This document shows, piece after piece, positions 26,832-37,600 of a DNA stretch of 64,000 nucleotides (the first letter of the stretch is position 1; every line of letters starts with the position of its first letter). A program made the translations under genes and the position numbers. The notes under the pieces were generated by a model that had not been told where the DNA came from, ran no database searches, and saw nothing but the letters and a program-made list of their open reading frames with translations. Where the stretch lies: NCBI GenBank assembly GCA_020724025.1, contig DYHU01000001.1, positions 1 through 64,000 on the forward strand. Reading direction: 5' to 3'. The DNA comes from Syntrophorhabdus sp. (GTDB lineage Bacteria; Desulfobacterota; BSN033; UBA1163).

Positions 26832-27251
26832 TCAAATGAGTTGTTCATTGACGAACGATTTCGTCATCTCATACAGCCTATTTTTCAACTGGTTGTTTTC
26901 AGCGGGGGCCAGGTATTCTTTGACCCCGCCATTGGTGTCACCCAGAACCTTGAAAGCAATCCCCTGTCCATCATCCGAAGCCACGTCGAGCGGCCGTCCG
27001 TACTCCTGGCTTAAACGCTTCAGAATGACCTGACCGGTCTCGCTACGGGGGGATCCGTTGGTGAGCTGGGCAATGATCTCATCGGCAATCTTATCGATGA
27101 TCAACATCTTTTTACTCTCCCTCGATAAGGTCACTTCATCCTTCTGGCCGGTATTTTTAGCGATCTTCTCCTTTGAGACGCGGGACTTCACAGAGAGCTG
27201 CTGGCTGTAAGCCCTTAAAACATGCTGGACATGGTAGTCGGTGAGGATCAT
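26832..27251 (-). CDS. FlgM-associated small protein of unknown function
   Basis: The 139-residue protein starts at ATG 27251 with AGAAGG upstream, 14-20 bases after the predicted sigma28 start. It is mostly helical, with polar N- and C-terminal parts and a central LSRESKKMLIIDKIADEIIA segment. It resembles the uncharacterised FlgM-associated proteins (DVU0524 type) described in deltaproteobacteria, though I cannot run a search. The gene ends 20 bases before the flgM ATG. A role in late flagellar control or assembly is inferred from this operon. Confidence 0.75.
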   Translation of the reverse strand: MILTDYHVQHVLRAYSQQLSVKSRVSKEKIAKNTGQKDEVTLSRESKKMLIIDKIADEIIAQLTNGSPRSETGQVILKRLSQEYGRPLDVASDDGQGIAFKVLGDTNGGVKEYLAPAENNQLKNRLYEMTKSFVNEQLI

Positions 27252-27271
27252 AGCCTTCTCATTTATCTATC

Positions 27272-27298
27272 TTATCGTCACCCCACGAAAAAACTTTA
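27272..27298 (-). promoter_or_regulatory. Sigma28 promoter motif for flgM operon
   Basis: Read on the minus strand, TAAAGTTT (27291-27298), an 11-base spacer and GACGATAA (27272-27279) match the sigma28 consensus at 15 of 16 positions. Transcription would start about 14 bases before the ATG at 27251. Confidence 0.9.
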
Positions 27299-27423
27299 AT
27301 TTTTTCTATTCGACCGGCAAAAAATTCAGCTTCAACCTTTTTAATCAGGACATTTCTGCCGATTCACCCCCCGGGGTCAAATCTATCCCATTTAAATTAT
27401 TAAGGAAATTTATTTATTCGGCA

Positions 27424-27438
27424 TGGCATATGACTTGC
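27424..27438 (+). promoter_or_regulatory. Sigma54 promoter motif before the MerR-type gene
   Basis: TGGCAT (27424-27429), five bases, then TTGC (27435-27438) has one mismatch to the -24/-12 consensus. It lies just upstream of a sigma28 motif for the same gene, giving a possible tandem promoter. Confidence 0.6.
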
Positions 27439-27456
27439 TATAGTTCAAGTGAAAGT

Positions 27457-27483
27457 TAAAGTTAAAGTGAGTCTCTCCGATAA
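27457..27483 (+). promoter_or_regulatory. Sigma28 promoter motif before the MerR-type gene
   Basis: TAAAGTTA (27457-27464), an 11-base spacer and TCCGATAA (27476-27483) match the sigma28 consensus at all but two positions. Transcription would start near 27490, which supports the ATG at 27518 as the gene start and excludes the GTG at 27449. Confidence 0.8.
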
Positions 27484-27517
27484 GAATCCTAAAGAGGTGA
27501 TTTCCATAAAGGCAGCC

Positions 27518-27856
27518 ATGGAGAGGGAAAATCAGCTTCTAACCATCTCAGAAGTCAGCAAAAGCCTGAATATCTCAAAGCACACTTTACGTTTTTGGGA
27601 AAAGGAATTCATGGGCCTGTTTGCTCCTCGAAGGACTCAAGGGGGGCAAAGACGGTTTAGCGTCGAAGATATTTCCCGGATCGAAGAGATAAAAAAATTG
27701 AGGAATAAGGGGATGAGTCTTTCTGAAATCAGGAGAAGGCTTGCTCAGGGTCAGAAGGGGGATGATCTCCACCTTCATCGAATCGATCTCCTCGCTCACA
27801 GGGTTGCCGAAGTGGTTAAGGCGGAAGTGTATGATTTTTTAGAGGGAAGGATCTAA
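27518..27856 (+). CDS. MerR-family transcription regulator
   Basis: The 112-residue protein has a MerR winged helix-turn-helix at about 5-72: LLTISEVSKSLNISKHTLRF, WEKEF, then GGQRRFSVEDISRIEEIKKL. The C-terminus is short and has no obvious ligand domain. The start at 27518 (AAAGG five bases upstream) fits the predicted sigma28 transcript start; the frame also opens at 27449. It is the first gene before the modification island and may control it or flagellar genes, which is inference. Confidence 0.85.
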   Translation: MERENQLLTISEVSKSLNISKHTLRFWEKEFMGLFAPRRTQGGQRRFSVEDISRIEEIKKLRNKGMSLSEIRRRLAQGQKGDDLHLHRIDLLAHRVAEVVKAEVYDFLEGRI

Positions 27857-27945
27857 TAAGCTGGAAGGGTTTGGGAAGGTTTCATGGCAGGCCATGCGAC
27901 CCTGAAGCCCTGCTGAAAGAATCCAATCGATTGAGGTGAAGAGCG

Positions 27946-28917
27946 ATGAAGATTTTGGTGATCGGTTCGGAAGGCAATATTGGCAGGCCCCTTGTCAGAT
28001 ACCTGAAGGGCTGCGGGCACCGTGTCCTTTGCGCGGATATTCAAAACAAGTATGGTCCGGATTACTTCCAGACCGATATCGTCCATCCCAATGATCTCTA
28101 TCCCATCGCCGTTAAAGAAAAACCAGAGGTTATTTATAACCTTGCCGCGATGGTTTCCCGTGTCACCTGTGAGGCCTCTCCGCACATGACGATCGACCGC
28201 AATCTGGGTGGAACCAACAATGTCATTCAACTGGCAAAGTTAGTTGGCGCCAGATTGATCGTTTTTTCAACCTCGGAAGTTTATGGAAACCAGGGGGGAG
28301 TCCAATCAGAGGAATCGACCGCATTGAAGCCTAATAACCGATATGCCCTCTCCAAGCTATTGTGCGAGGAGCTAACGAAATATGAGGTAGAATATGGCGG
28401 CCTCCATGCCGTTATTGTCCGGCCGTTCATGTTTTACCATGAGCGGGAAGAGATAGGCTCTCATCGAAGCGCCATGATCAGGTTTGCCGATGATCTATAT
28501 CATCATCGAAAGATCGAGTTGCATAAAGGAAGCAGGCGGAGCTGGCTTCACATGGACGATGCGGTCGTGGCCCTGGAAAGGGTGATCCATCTCAACCAGT
28601 TTGCCATCCTCAATATCGCTCATCCCCGTATCGTTGAGATGGAGTTTTTAGCGCGGCTGTTTTGTGAGATCTATGGAAGGGATTATGGCACGTATGTCGA
28701 AGAGATCCCTCTCCCTCCCCAGATGACCTTGGAGAAGTTCCCCGATGTGAAGCGGCAGAGGAAATTACTGGGCTTTGCGCCGAAGATCGATATCGAGGAG
28801 GGGATTCAGAGGGTTGCGGAGAGAATCATCTGTGATCATTCGGGTGTGACGGAAAGAGCTTATCAAAAGGATTTCAATCCCCCCGGAAGGACTCTTGCGG
28901 GCAATATCCCTGCCTGA
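27946..28917 (+). CDS. NAD-dependent sugar epimerase/dehydratase
   Basis: An extended short-chain dehydrogenase of 323 residues, likely acting on a nucleotide sugar. The Rossmann motif GSEGNIG is at 7-13, and the catalytic YALSK pair (Tyr-x3-Lys) sits near residue 133 after STSEVYG. It is the first gene of the island, and probably makes or edits a sugar that the glycosyltransferases downstream use. The exact reaction cannot be read from sequence. The next gene starts 8 bases later. Confidence 0.85.
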   Translation: MKILVIGSEGNIGRPLVRYLKGCGHRVLCADIQNKYGPDYFQTDIVHPNDLYPIAVKEKPEVIYNLAAMVSRVTCEASPHMTIDRNLGGTNNVIQLAKLVGARLIVFSTSEVYGNQGGVQSEESTALKPNNRYALSKLLCEELTKYEVEYGGLHAVIVRPFMFYHEREEIGSHRSAMIRFADDLYHHRKIELHKGSRRSWLHMDDAVVALERVIHLNQFAILNIAHPRIVEMEFLARLFCEIYGRDYGTYVEEIPLPPQMTLEKFPDVKRQRKLLGFAPKIDIEEGIQRVAERIICDHSGVTERAYQKDFNPPGRTLAGNIPA

Positions 28918-28925
28918 GGAACGAT

Positions 28926-30197
28926 ATGCTTAAGATCATCCTGATCAATCCCCCCAGTCCCTATTTAGCCAATGATGCGGCCTACCCTCCCACGGGCCTT
29001 CTTTACCTGGCCGCCGCGATGGAGAAGACCGGGCATGAAGTTTCCCTGGTCGACCTCACCGGAAACCCGGATTGGCGTTCCGTGGTCCGCGGACTCGATG
29101 CCGATCTCTTCGGCATCACCTGTGTCACCCCCAATGTTCCTCTCGTCAGAGAGGTATCCTATCTCCTTCCATCAGGCAAACCGGTGATCCTCGGCGGCGC
29201 CCATCCCACTTTCTTGCCAAAGGATGCCCTGAAGCAGGTGCGCTGTGATGCGATTGTTAAGGGAGAGGGGGAGGAGGTCATCGAGACCGTTCTAAACGAT
29301 TTGAAGAAAGGGAATCTCAAAAAGATTTATGAGGGAGGGATTGCCAGGGTGAAAGCGATCCCAAAACCTTCGAGGCATCTCGTCGATCTCCACCGGTATA
29401 CTCCCGGGGGTGAGAAGACGACCCCCATTTATACCTCGAGAGGGTGTCCATTCAAGTGCAGTTTCTGTTCGATGATCTCAGGAAAGACTTACCGGGTCCT
29501 GGCTCTTGAGCGCGTTCTGTCCGAGATCGAAGACGTCATGAATGATGGGTTCAGCCATATCCTCTTGAGCGATGATAACATCCTGGTTCAGCCGGAGAGG
29601 TTTCGCACCCTCATGAAGGCCATCAAACCCTTTGGGTTAAGGTTCCGGTTGAATCAAGACGCCAGAGCCATTGATGGGAAGATGATGAGATTGGCCAGGG
29701 AGGCGGGATGCTGCGAAATCAGTTTTGGGATAGAGACGGGCAGCCAGAAGATGCTGGACCTCATGAATAAACAGACGACGGTAGAGGCGAACCGGAAAGC
29801 GATTCTCGTGGCCAAGGAGAATGATATTAAGACCAAGGCCTATTTCATCGTTAACTTCCCCGGGGAGGACGACTCCACGGTAGACGACACATTGGAGTTT
29901 ACAAGGCAGGTGAAACCGGATAAATGGCTATTATCCTCCTTTGCCCCCCTTCCCGGAAGTGATACTTTCAAAAACCCGAAGAAATACGGCATCACATGGG
30001 TCAGCCCCCGCTGGGAAGATTATTACCTGGCCGGGAAAGAGGAAAAACTTGCCCCCTGTTTTACGACGAAGGAGTTATCCTCCGAGAGGCAGTTCGACCT
30101 TCACCGAAAAATGTTTCACTCCCTTCAGGAGATCCTGGACCCACTCCCGGGCATAACCCCATCAAGGAGTGATGCACCATGCCATCAAAGGTCATAA
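28926..30197 (+). CDS. B12-binding radical SAM protein
   Basis: The 423-residue protein has an N-terminal cobalamin-binding-like domain (about 1-140, with LINPPSPYL, the GITCVTPNVP stretch and VILGGAHPTF). A radical SAM domain follows, with the cluster motif C174-x3-C178-x2-C181 in RGCPFKCSFC, and IETGSQKML and NFPGEDDSTV later. Such enzymes perform methylations or rearrangements at unreactive carbons. A similar pair of domains is fused into the giant protein at 31685. The substrate is unknown. The 3' end overlaps the next gene by 19 bases. Confidence 0.88.
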   Translation: MLKIILINPPSPYLANDAAYPPTGLLYLAAAMEKTGHEVSLVDLTGNPDWRSVVRGLDADLFGITCVTPNVPLVREVSYLLPSGKPVILGGAHPTFLPKDALKQVRCDAIVKGEGEEVIETVLNDLKKGNLKKIYEGGIARVKAIPKPSRHLVDLHRYTPGGEKTTPIYTSRGCPFKCSFCSMISGKTYRVLALERVLSEIEDVMNDGFSHILLSDDNILVQPERFRTLMKAIKPFGLRFRLNQDARAIDGKMMRLAREAGCCEISFGIETGSQKMLDLMNKQTTVEANRKAILVAKENDIKTKAYFIVNFPGEDDSTVDDTLEFTRQVKPDKWLLSSFAPLPGSDTFKNPKKYGITWVSPRWEDYYLAGKEEKLAPCFTTKELSSERQFDLHRKMFHSLQEILDPLPGITPSRSDAPCHQRS

Positions 30198-30838
30198 GGG
30201 TATGTTATTTCGGTGATTCGATTACCTATGGATTGGGCCATGACCACAAAGGGGTCGATGTGACCAGACGATGGACCGCGCTGGTGGATGAGACCCTAAA
30301 GGAATATGAGCGAAGAGGCATCTTCATTTACAGCCTCAATCTCGGGGAGAATGGAAACACGACACGAAACGGACTGGAGCGACTTCCGGAGGCCTATGCC
30401 TTTAAGCCCGATCTCGTCACGGTTCAATTCGGAATGAACGATTGCAACTACTGGCTTTCGGATGGAGGCCTACCCAGGGTCAATCCTGTCTCTTTCAAAT
30501 TCAACCTCAAGGAATTGATCGAAAAACTCTTCGCCACAAAGGTCGGAAGGGTCCTGTTGAGCACCAATCACCTCATCCCCGTGGAGAAGAAGATGCTGAA
30601 TGGCAAGTCCTATAGTGAGAATAACCAGTTCTACAACCAGATCATTCGAGAGGTCGCGGAAGAAACCGGAGCGACATTGTGCGATATGGAAATCCTGTTG
30701 GCGGATTCGAGCCAAAACAAAGCGCTCTTTCTTGACGAAAACGGCAGGTGGATTCACCTCTCTGAACTGGGAAATCGGCGGTATGCCGAAAAGATCCTTC
30801 CTTTTATTGAAAAAGAACTCAGGGGGATGGCGGGATGA
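30179..30838 (+). CDS. SGNH/GDSL hydrolase
   Basis: A 219-residue SGNH-family hydrolase, an esterase or deacylase. Block I is FGDSITYG at about 10-17 with the nucleophile Ser, block II is the Gly in LGENGN, block III GMNDCN holds the oxyanion Asn, and a C-terminal DENGRWIHLSE provides the Asp and His. No signal peptide is seen, so it probably acts in the cytoplasm on a sugar or activated precursor. It overlaps both neighbours, so it is cotranslated with the radical SAM and formyltransferase genes. Confidence 0.87.
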   Translation: MPSKVIRVCYFGDSITYGLGHDHKGVDVTRRWTALVDETLKEYERRGIFIYSLNLGENGNTTRNGLERLPEAYAFKPDLVTVQFGMNDCNYWLSDGGLPRVNPVSFKFNLKELIEKLFATKVGRVLLSTNHLIPVEKKMLNGKSYSENNQFYNQIIREVAEETGATLCDMEILLADSSQNKALFLDENGRWIHLSELGNRRYAEKILPFIEKELRGMAG

Positions 30839-31677
30839 AAAGGGTCCTGTTTCTCTGCGATCGACCTCTGGGAATCCGCTGCTTGAGGTTCCTGTTGACA
30901 ACGGATTGCCGGATTTGCGGCGTCGTGTCGAGAGAAGGGGGAGAGATCAACTGGTGGGGAAGATCGAGCGTGAGGAATTTATGCGAAGAGCAGAGTATCG
31001 CCTGGCATGACCTCTCGAGCCCCCTGATCGAGATTGCAGAGGAATGCCAGCCGGACCTGATCATCTCCGTCCTGTATCCGAAGATCGTGGCCAAGGATCT
31101 GGTCAGGAAGATTCCCTGCTTCAACCTCCACTGCGCCCCTTTGCCCGAATACGGGGGATGGAATTCAACGCTGTGGGCCATTTTAAACGGAGAGGAGACC
31201 TTTGGGGCAACACTTCATGAGATGTCAGAAAGGCCGGACGAGGGAGACCTCATCCAAAAGGGATCCTTCCGAATCCCGCGGCAGGTGACGAACGTCGAAT
31301 TATATCAAATGTCCCATGAGGACGGGTACAGGATCTTCTGCCAAAATGGACCCCTGCTAATTTCAGGGAGATACTCGTCCACGCCCCAAGTCGGACCCAG
31401 ACGGTACTATGGGCGAAAGGATCTTCCACCACGGGAGGTTTGCCCCGGATGGGAGGGAGGGAGGATCGCCACCTATGCCAGGGCCTTTTATTTCCCCCCC
31501 TTTGAGCCGGCGTACATGATGATTAGGGGACAAAAAATAAGGCTGATCCCGGAGATGCGATATGATCCCCGGGAGAGGCTCAATGGCGATGAAATATTAT
31601 TCGAGGAGGGAAGTGCGCGACCCTCTGACGAGGGGTTTGAAAGTGAAAGAAGAGAAAGGGACAGGGCGAGAGGCTAA
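30835..31677 (+). CDS. Sugar formyltransferase family protein
   Basis: The 280-residue protein has the formyltransferase fold. The catalytic N-x-H pair lies in FNLHCAPLPEYGG (about 100-112) and the Asp in ERPDEGDLI further on. It is shorter than tRNA formyltransferase and stands in a sugar gene set, so N-formylation of an amino sugar using formyl-tetrahydrofolate is likely. It overlaps the SGNH gene by 4 bases and ends 7 bases before the giant gene. Confidence 0.84.
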   Translation: MKRVLFLCDRPLGIRCLRFLLTTDCRICGVVSREGGEINWWGRSSVRNLCEEQSIAWHDLSSPLIEIAEECQPDLIISVLYPKIVAKDLVRKIPCFNLHCAPLPEYGGWNSTLWAILNGEETFGATLHEMSERPDEGDLIQKGSFRIPRQVTNVELYQMSHEDGYRIFCQNGPLLISGRYSSTPQVGPRRYYGRKDLPPREVCPGWEGGRIATYARAFYFPPFEPAYMMIRGQKIRLIPEMRYDPRERLNGDEILFEEGSARPSDEGFESERRERDRARG

Positions 31678-31684
31678 GTTGAAC

Positions 31685-34600
31685 ATGGAACCGAAAGGGA
31701 ATGGATCACATCGACCCGTTTCAGTCATCATCACCTGCTACAATTACGGGCGCTATTTGAAAGAGTGCATCGAAAGCGTCCTGGCTCAAACCGTTCAGGG
31801 ATTGGAGATCATTGTGGTCAACGACGGCTCCACGGATGAGACGGAGACCATCTGCAAGTCTTTCGGGGAGAGCATCCGATATCACGCTCAACCCAATCGG
31901 GGACTGGCAGAGGCTTTAAATAATGGAATCGAAATGAGCCACGGCGACTTCTTCTATTACCTCTCTGCGGACGACAAGCTCTTTCCGGAGACGATTGAGA
32001 GACAGTTGGAAGTCATGGAAGAGGACGAAACCTGTGCGGTGGTATGCGGAAACGCCAAGATGATCGACGAGAAAGGGAGATTCATCGGAGATAATATCAA
32101 CCCCTTTCCCGAGAAGAACGGACTGCTCAGAATGTTGGGAACTCCCAACCTCCATGACGGAAGCCTCCTTTTCAGACGGGCCTCTCTGGAGAAAATCAAT
32201 GCCTTATATTTCGACCCCAGCCTCGGGAACTACCATATCTATCATTACAAATGTTTCCTCCTGGCCAGAGGGTTTAGGATCCGATATCTAAATGAATTTT
32301 TGGTCTACCAGCGGGTTCACCCCTTCAACCTGAGCCATCCCCAGCACGCCAAGAGGATGATCGCGGGTTACGAAATATTGCGAAAAGAGATGAGGAAGCA
32401 CGTCACCGTCTTTGATCTCTTTGAGGGAGTGGACAGAGAAGATCCGGAAGAGGTCGCTAAAGCCTATTACAAACTGGGCACGCTCTTCTTTCTGTTCGGA
32501 CAATACGGGATTGCCTACGATGATTTTAAGAGGGCATCCGATTTGGCAAAGGACATCTTCGAGAAGGAGGTGGATATCTCGGAATTGAACTTCGGCCAAT
32601 ATGTCTTTCCCCTTCCGGTGAAAAACATCCAGGTCCAGGACGAAAAGGCGAGGAGGGCCGTCGAAAGGGAGAAAGGGCCGGAGGCCAAAGAAATCATCGC
32701 GTATCTCGAGCGGGGAAATGTCGCCAAGGCCTTTTTCGTCTGCAAGGAGAAACTGGAGAGGGAACCGAGCGATTCGGAGGCGAAATACTTATTGGCCAAG
32801 ACCTATTTGCGACAACTCCAGTTTCATGATTCCGCCAACCGATTTCATGAAGTCACGTTGGGATTGCTCAAAGAGGTCCAGGCGGAGGCTCCCCTCCATT
32901 CGATCGACCTTTATCTCTGGCTCGGCTTCTTAGACGAGGAGAGGAGGGACGATTATTTCAATGAGTTATCGAGAAGGATGGGGAGGATGAAGTTATATGA
33001 TGTGAAAGAGATGGCCTGGGCAGCCAGCAATGCGAAGGCCAAGGGGAAGACCGAATGGCTCGAAAGGGGGATGGATATCTTCAATCAGTCGGGGTTGACC
33101 CCCGGCGCTCTGAAAGAGGCTAACCCTCCTCCCGTCGATCGATCCTTGAAAAGGAAGAGGGATGGAAGAAAACGGGTCCTTTTGGTGAATCCTCCCCATC
33201 GAAGATTCCTGGGATTAGAGGCGCCTTGTTTTCCCCTGAGCTTTGGATACATGGCCACCCTGATCGAGGAGCAGGGATATGAAGTCGGGATCTATGATGC
33301 CGAATACGATCGGCGTTTAGTGGGAAAAACCGGAAGCTATGAGTACGCCCTGACGCATCAGAGCCGGATCAATGAGGCGTTGAAGGATGGAAAACATATT
33401 GTATGGTCCGAGATCGGAGAGATGATCCAGCGCTTCGCCCCGGACATCGTCGGCATCTCCGCCATGAGCAATAAATACCCGATGGTGGAACGGATTGCCG
33501 AAATTACGAAATCCATTGATCAGGCCATCCCTGTTGTCATCGGAGGGCATCACCCCTCGATTTATGGCGGGAAGTTGATCCGGAATCGAAATATCGACTT
33601 TGTGGTTCGGGGAGAAGGGGAGATGACGATGAAGGAGTTGGTCCATCGATTCTTTGCTCCCCGGAAGGATCTTTCCGAGGTCAAGGGGCTCCTCTATAAG
33701 GAGAGGGGTGAAATCCGGACTAATCCGCCCAGAGAACTGATTCAGGACCTAGACCTTCTCCCGATCCCGAACCGAAACCTCATCCTCAACGACCATTATG
33801 TCTCGGGCAATAATGTGATGACCGCTCGGGGATGCCCTTTCCATTGCAGTTATTGCGGCGCCAGGGTCATCTGGGAGAGGAAGGTGAGGCGGCGAAGCGT
33901 TGAAAGAGTCCTTAAGGAGATTCGTGGATTGATCCAGAGGTCGGGATCGCGATCCATCTCCTTCTGGGACGACTCGTTCACCTGTGATCGCCACTATCTC
34001 GGGGAGTTGATGAAGGGCCTCTGGGCGATCGATGGTCTTACCTTCAGCTGCATCACGCGTTTGGACCTTGTGGACAAAGAGATATTAAACCTCCTCAGGG
34101 AGGCGGGATGCAATCAGATCCTGTTCGGGATCGAATCCGGAAGCGACCGCATCCTGAAATCGATCCAGAAAGGGATGAGCCGGGACCTCATCAGGAAGAA
34201 AGTGGAGGAGGTCAATTCGTTCGGCATTCCGTGGCTTGGATTTTTCATCATGGGGTATCCTGGAGAGACGAAAGAGGATATCCTTGAAACCTTACACTTC
34301 ATGAAGGAACTCGATCCCCCTGCCGCAGAGATCAATCTCTTCAACCCCTTGCCAGGAACTCCCATCTGGAACGAACTGGAGGGGAAGGGACTGGTCGATG
34401 GAGACATGGATTTTTCCCAATATTCCCAGTCGAGTCTTAAAAATTATTTTCTCAGCGGTTTGAGCCAGGAAGAATTTGAAGGGCTTGCTCTCAGGATGAC
34501 CCAGGCCTTTGATGAGCATAATCAGCGAAAGCAGGACGAGGCAAAGTGTGTTTCAGGAGTTAAGAAGATCGAGACCGCCACCAGCCCAATCCAGAAAGGG

Positions 34601-37600
34601 GAGAAGATTTCCTCGATCCAGCCGATGTCAGCCCCCGGTTTCACACCTATCCTTCCGAAGCAGGTCCATTTCCTGATGATCGACAAATGCAATGCTAAGT
34701 GCATCATGTGCGGAGGAGATTACTATCACAGCAGGAGCGGACGGATGATCACTCTTGAGACCTTCAAACAGATGGCCTCCAACCTCCGCCTCGAACATTT
34801 CAACAGCCTTGTGCTCTCAGGGGCCGGCGATCCGTTATTGAATCCCTGGCTGATCCCGATCATCGAATATGTCCATACCTCCTATCCTCAGGTGGCCATA
34901 GCGGTCACGACCAACGGGATCGCCCTCTCGGCGGCGCTGGCCGAGACCCTTTTAGCGTGCCGAATCGACTCGATCAATTTCTCCATCAACGCTGCGAGCC
35001 CCGATGTCTATAAAAGGGTGATGCAGGTCGACTGCTTTGACCGGGTCTGCAGAAATGCAAGAGAGTTCGTCCAACTGAGGAACAGCCGATCCTTGAAAAC
35101 GAGGGTCCAATTCTCCATGGCCCTTCATCGACTCAATATTGGAGACTTGCCCCGGCTGGTCGAGATCGGTCGTGAGATCGGAATCGACAGCATCAATGTC
35201 ATGTACTGCCGTTTCTATCCCGAAAGGATCAGGCATCTCAATATCGACCGCGAAGAAGATCGGCTCCTGGATCACGAATCCCTCTTCTACCATCAGGAGC
35301 TGTCGGACCAATGGGTTGAGAAGGCAAAGGAACTTGCCAACCGATACGGCATCTCATTCTCCCATGAGCCCCTTTTCAGAGAGAGGGCAAAGGCCCAACC
35401 CTGCCGGTGGCCTTTCTCGGAGATCATGATCGGTTTTGATGGCGAGATCTATCCCTGCGGAGGAGCGGAGGTCCACTTCAGAGAAAAGGTCGAGAGAGGG
35501 CTTTACCATTTTGGGAATGCCTTGAAAGAATCGATTGAGAGCTTCTGGAATGGAGAAGATTACAGGCTCCTGCGCCTCTCCTGTCAGATGGAAGGCCGGG
35601 GTCCGGTCTCCGAATGCGAACGCTGCGCCAACCGGATAAATTCCAACGAAAAGAGGGCTCACCTCATGGATTGGGATGACCCGGGTGAATCCAAGGATGA
35701 ACATGGAAAGGAAAGGGTTGCCCGGATCGGGGACGAGGAGACCGGACAAAGGGGTCCGCTCGTTTCAGTTATCGTGCCGACTCATAACCGGCCGGAGATG
35801 CTGACGGAGGCCTTAAGAAGCATTCTCGATCAGACTTACCCGAACTATGAAATCATCGTCGTCAATGATGCGGGGACCGATGTTGAGAACGTGGTGATGC
35901 CTTTCAATCAGGCCCAAAGGGTGACCTATGTGAAGCATGGCCGAAACCTCGGACTGGCGGCCGCTCGGAACACGGGCCTCAAATTGGCAAGGGGGAAATA
36001 TATCGCCTACCTTGACGATGACGATCTCTACTATCCTGATCATCTGGAGACGTTGGTCCACGGACTCCTGGCAAGCGGATTTAAAGTGGCCTACACGGAC
36101 GCCTATCGGGCCCATCAGAAACGGGAGGGAGGGAGGTATGTCATCACACACCGGGATGTCCCTTATTCCTTTGACTTCGATGGGGACCGGATGTTGGTTG
36201 GAAATTTCATTCCCGTCCTCTGTGTCATGCATGAAAGGTCGTGCCTCGATGAAGTCGGAGGATTCGATGAAGAGCTGTCCTCTCATGAGGATTGGGATCT
36301 CTGGATCCGGGTCTCCCGGAAGCACCCATTCCTCCATCTGAAGAAGATTACCTGTGAATTCAGTTGGCGGGAGGATGGGACGACCATGACCTCCGGCCGA
36401 AAAGAGGACTACCTCGGAACGAGGGAGCGCATTTATGAGAAATATGGCAAAGAGGTCGCTCATAAGCCTGATGTCCGGCAGGCCCAGCAGAGAAACCTCG
36501 CCCACTATCGGCAGGAGGTCTCCCTCCTGAAATCGAAGGATGACCGGAAGGCCCTGATCGAAAAAGGTTTTGAGGGAATGAACGCGGAAGAGGCCTACCG
36601 GGCCGTTCAAAAAATAGTTGAGGAGGGTAAAGGGGAAGAAGCTCTTTCAGTCCTTGAGACCTTTCTCCGCCACGATCCCCATCATGCCCTTGCCCATAAC
36701 GACTCAGGGGTTCTCTATTTCGAAAGGGGAAGAAAGGAAGAAGCGCTTTTTCACCTCAGGAAGGCTTTTGAACTCGATCCGAAGAACCCGGACATTCTTC
36801 ATAACCTGGGTGATCTCTATGTCGATTTGGGCCAGTTCGATGAAGGAGCAAAAACTTACCAAAAGATCCTTTCGGAAAAGCCCGAAGACGCGGAGACGCT
36901 CCTGAAACTCAGGGACTTATACGGCCACACAGGTCATCATGAGGAAGCTGTCCTCTATTCGGAAAGGATTTTAAAGGTGGATCGCGAGAAAGGGGCAATG
37001 AAAGGGGACGCTTCGATCCATGGACAAACGGATCAACCCCTTCGAAATGGTGAAGATACCGGGAGGGAAGGGGAGGTGAGTGTTTCCATCATCATCCCTG
37101 TTTTTAATCAGGTGGAATACACCCGCAAATGCCTCGAAAGGCTCTATGAGATTGGATCCCTGAAATATCGATTCGAAGTCATCGTCGTGGACAATAGCTC
37201 GACGGATGGGACCGAAGAATTTCTCCGGCAGGCGGTTGGCCGATACCCGAACCTGTCCTGGATCCGAAATAAAGAGAACCTTCGCTTTGCAAGGGCCTGT
37301 AATCAGGGAGCCCGAAAATCGAGGGGGAAGTATCTCGTCTTTCTCAACAATGACACAGAACCCCTTCCTGGTTGGCTGGAGGCCGGGATCGATCGCCTTG
37401 AAAGCGACGAGGGGATTGGCATTGTGGGCGCGAAGCTCCTCTATCCCGATCAATCGATTCAACATTGCGGGATCGAATTCATGCGGAATGCTCGCCATGA
37501 CTATGCCGTCTGGCCTCTCCATCGATTCCGGCATGCCCATTTCGAGGATCCGAGGGTGAACAGGCCGGAAGAGGTGCAGGCGGTCACCGCGGCTTGCCTC

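Noticed and set aside
26491..27033. 180-codon plus-strand frame opposite flgM and its partner gene
   Set aside because: It is the shadow of two well-supported minus-strand genes, and its product has no recognisable features.
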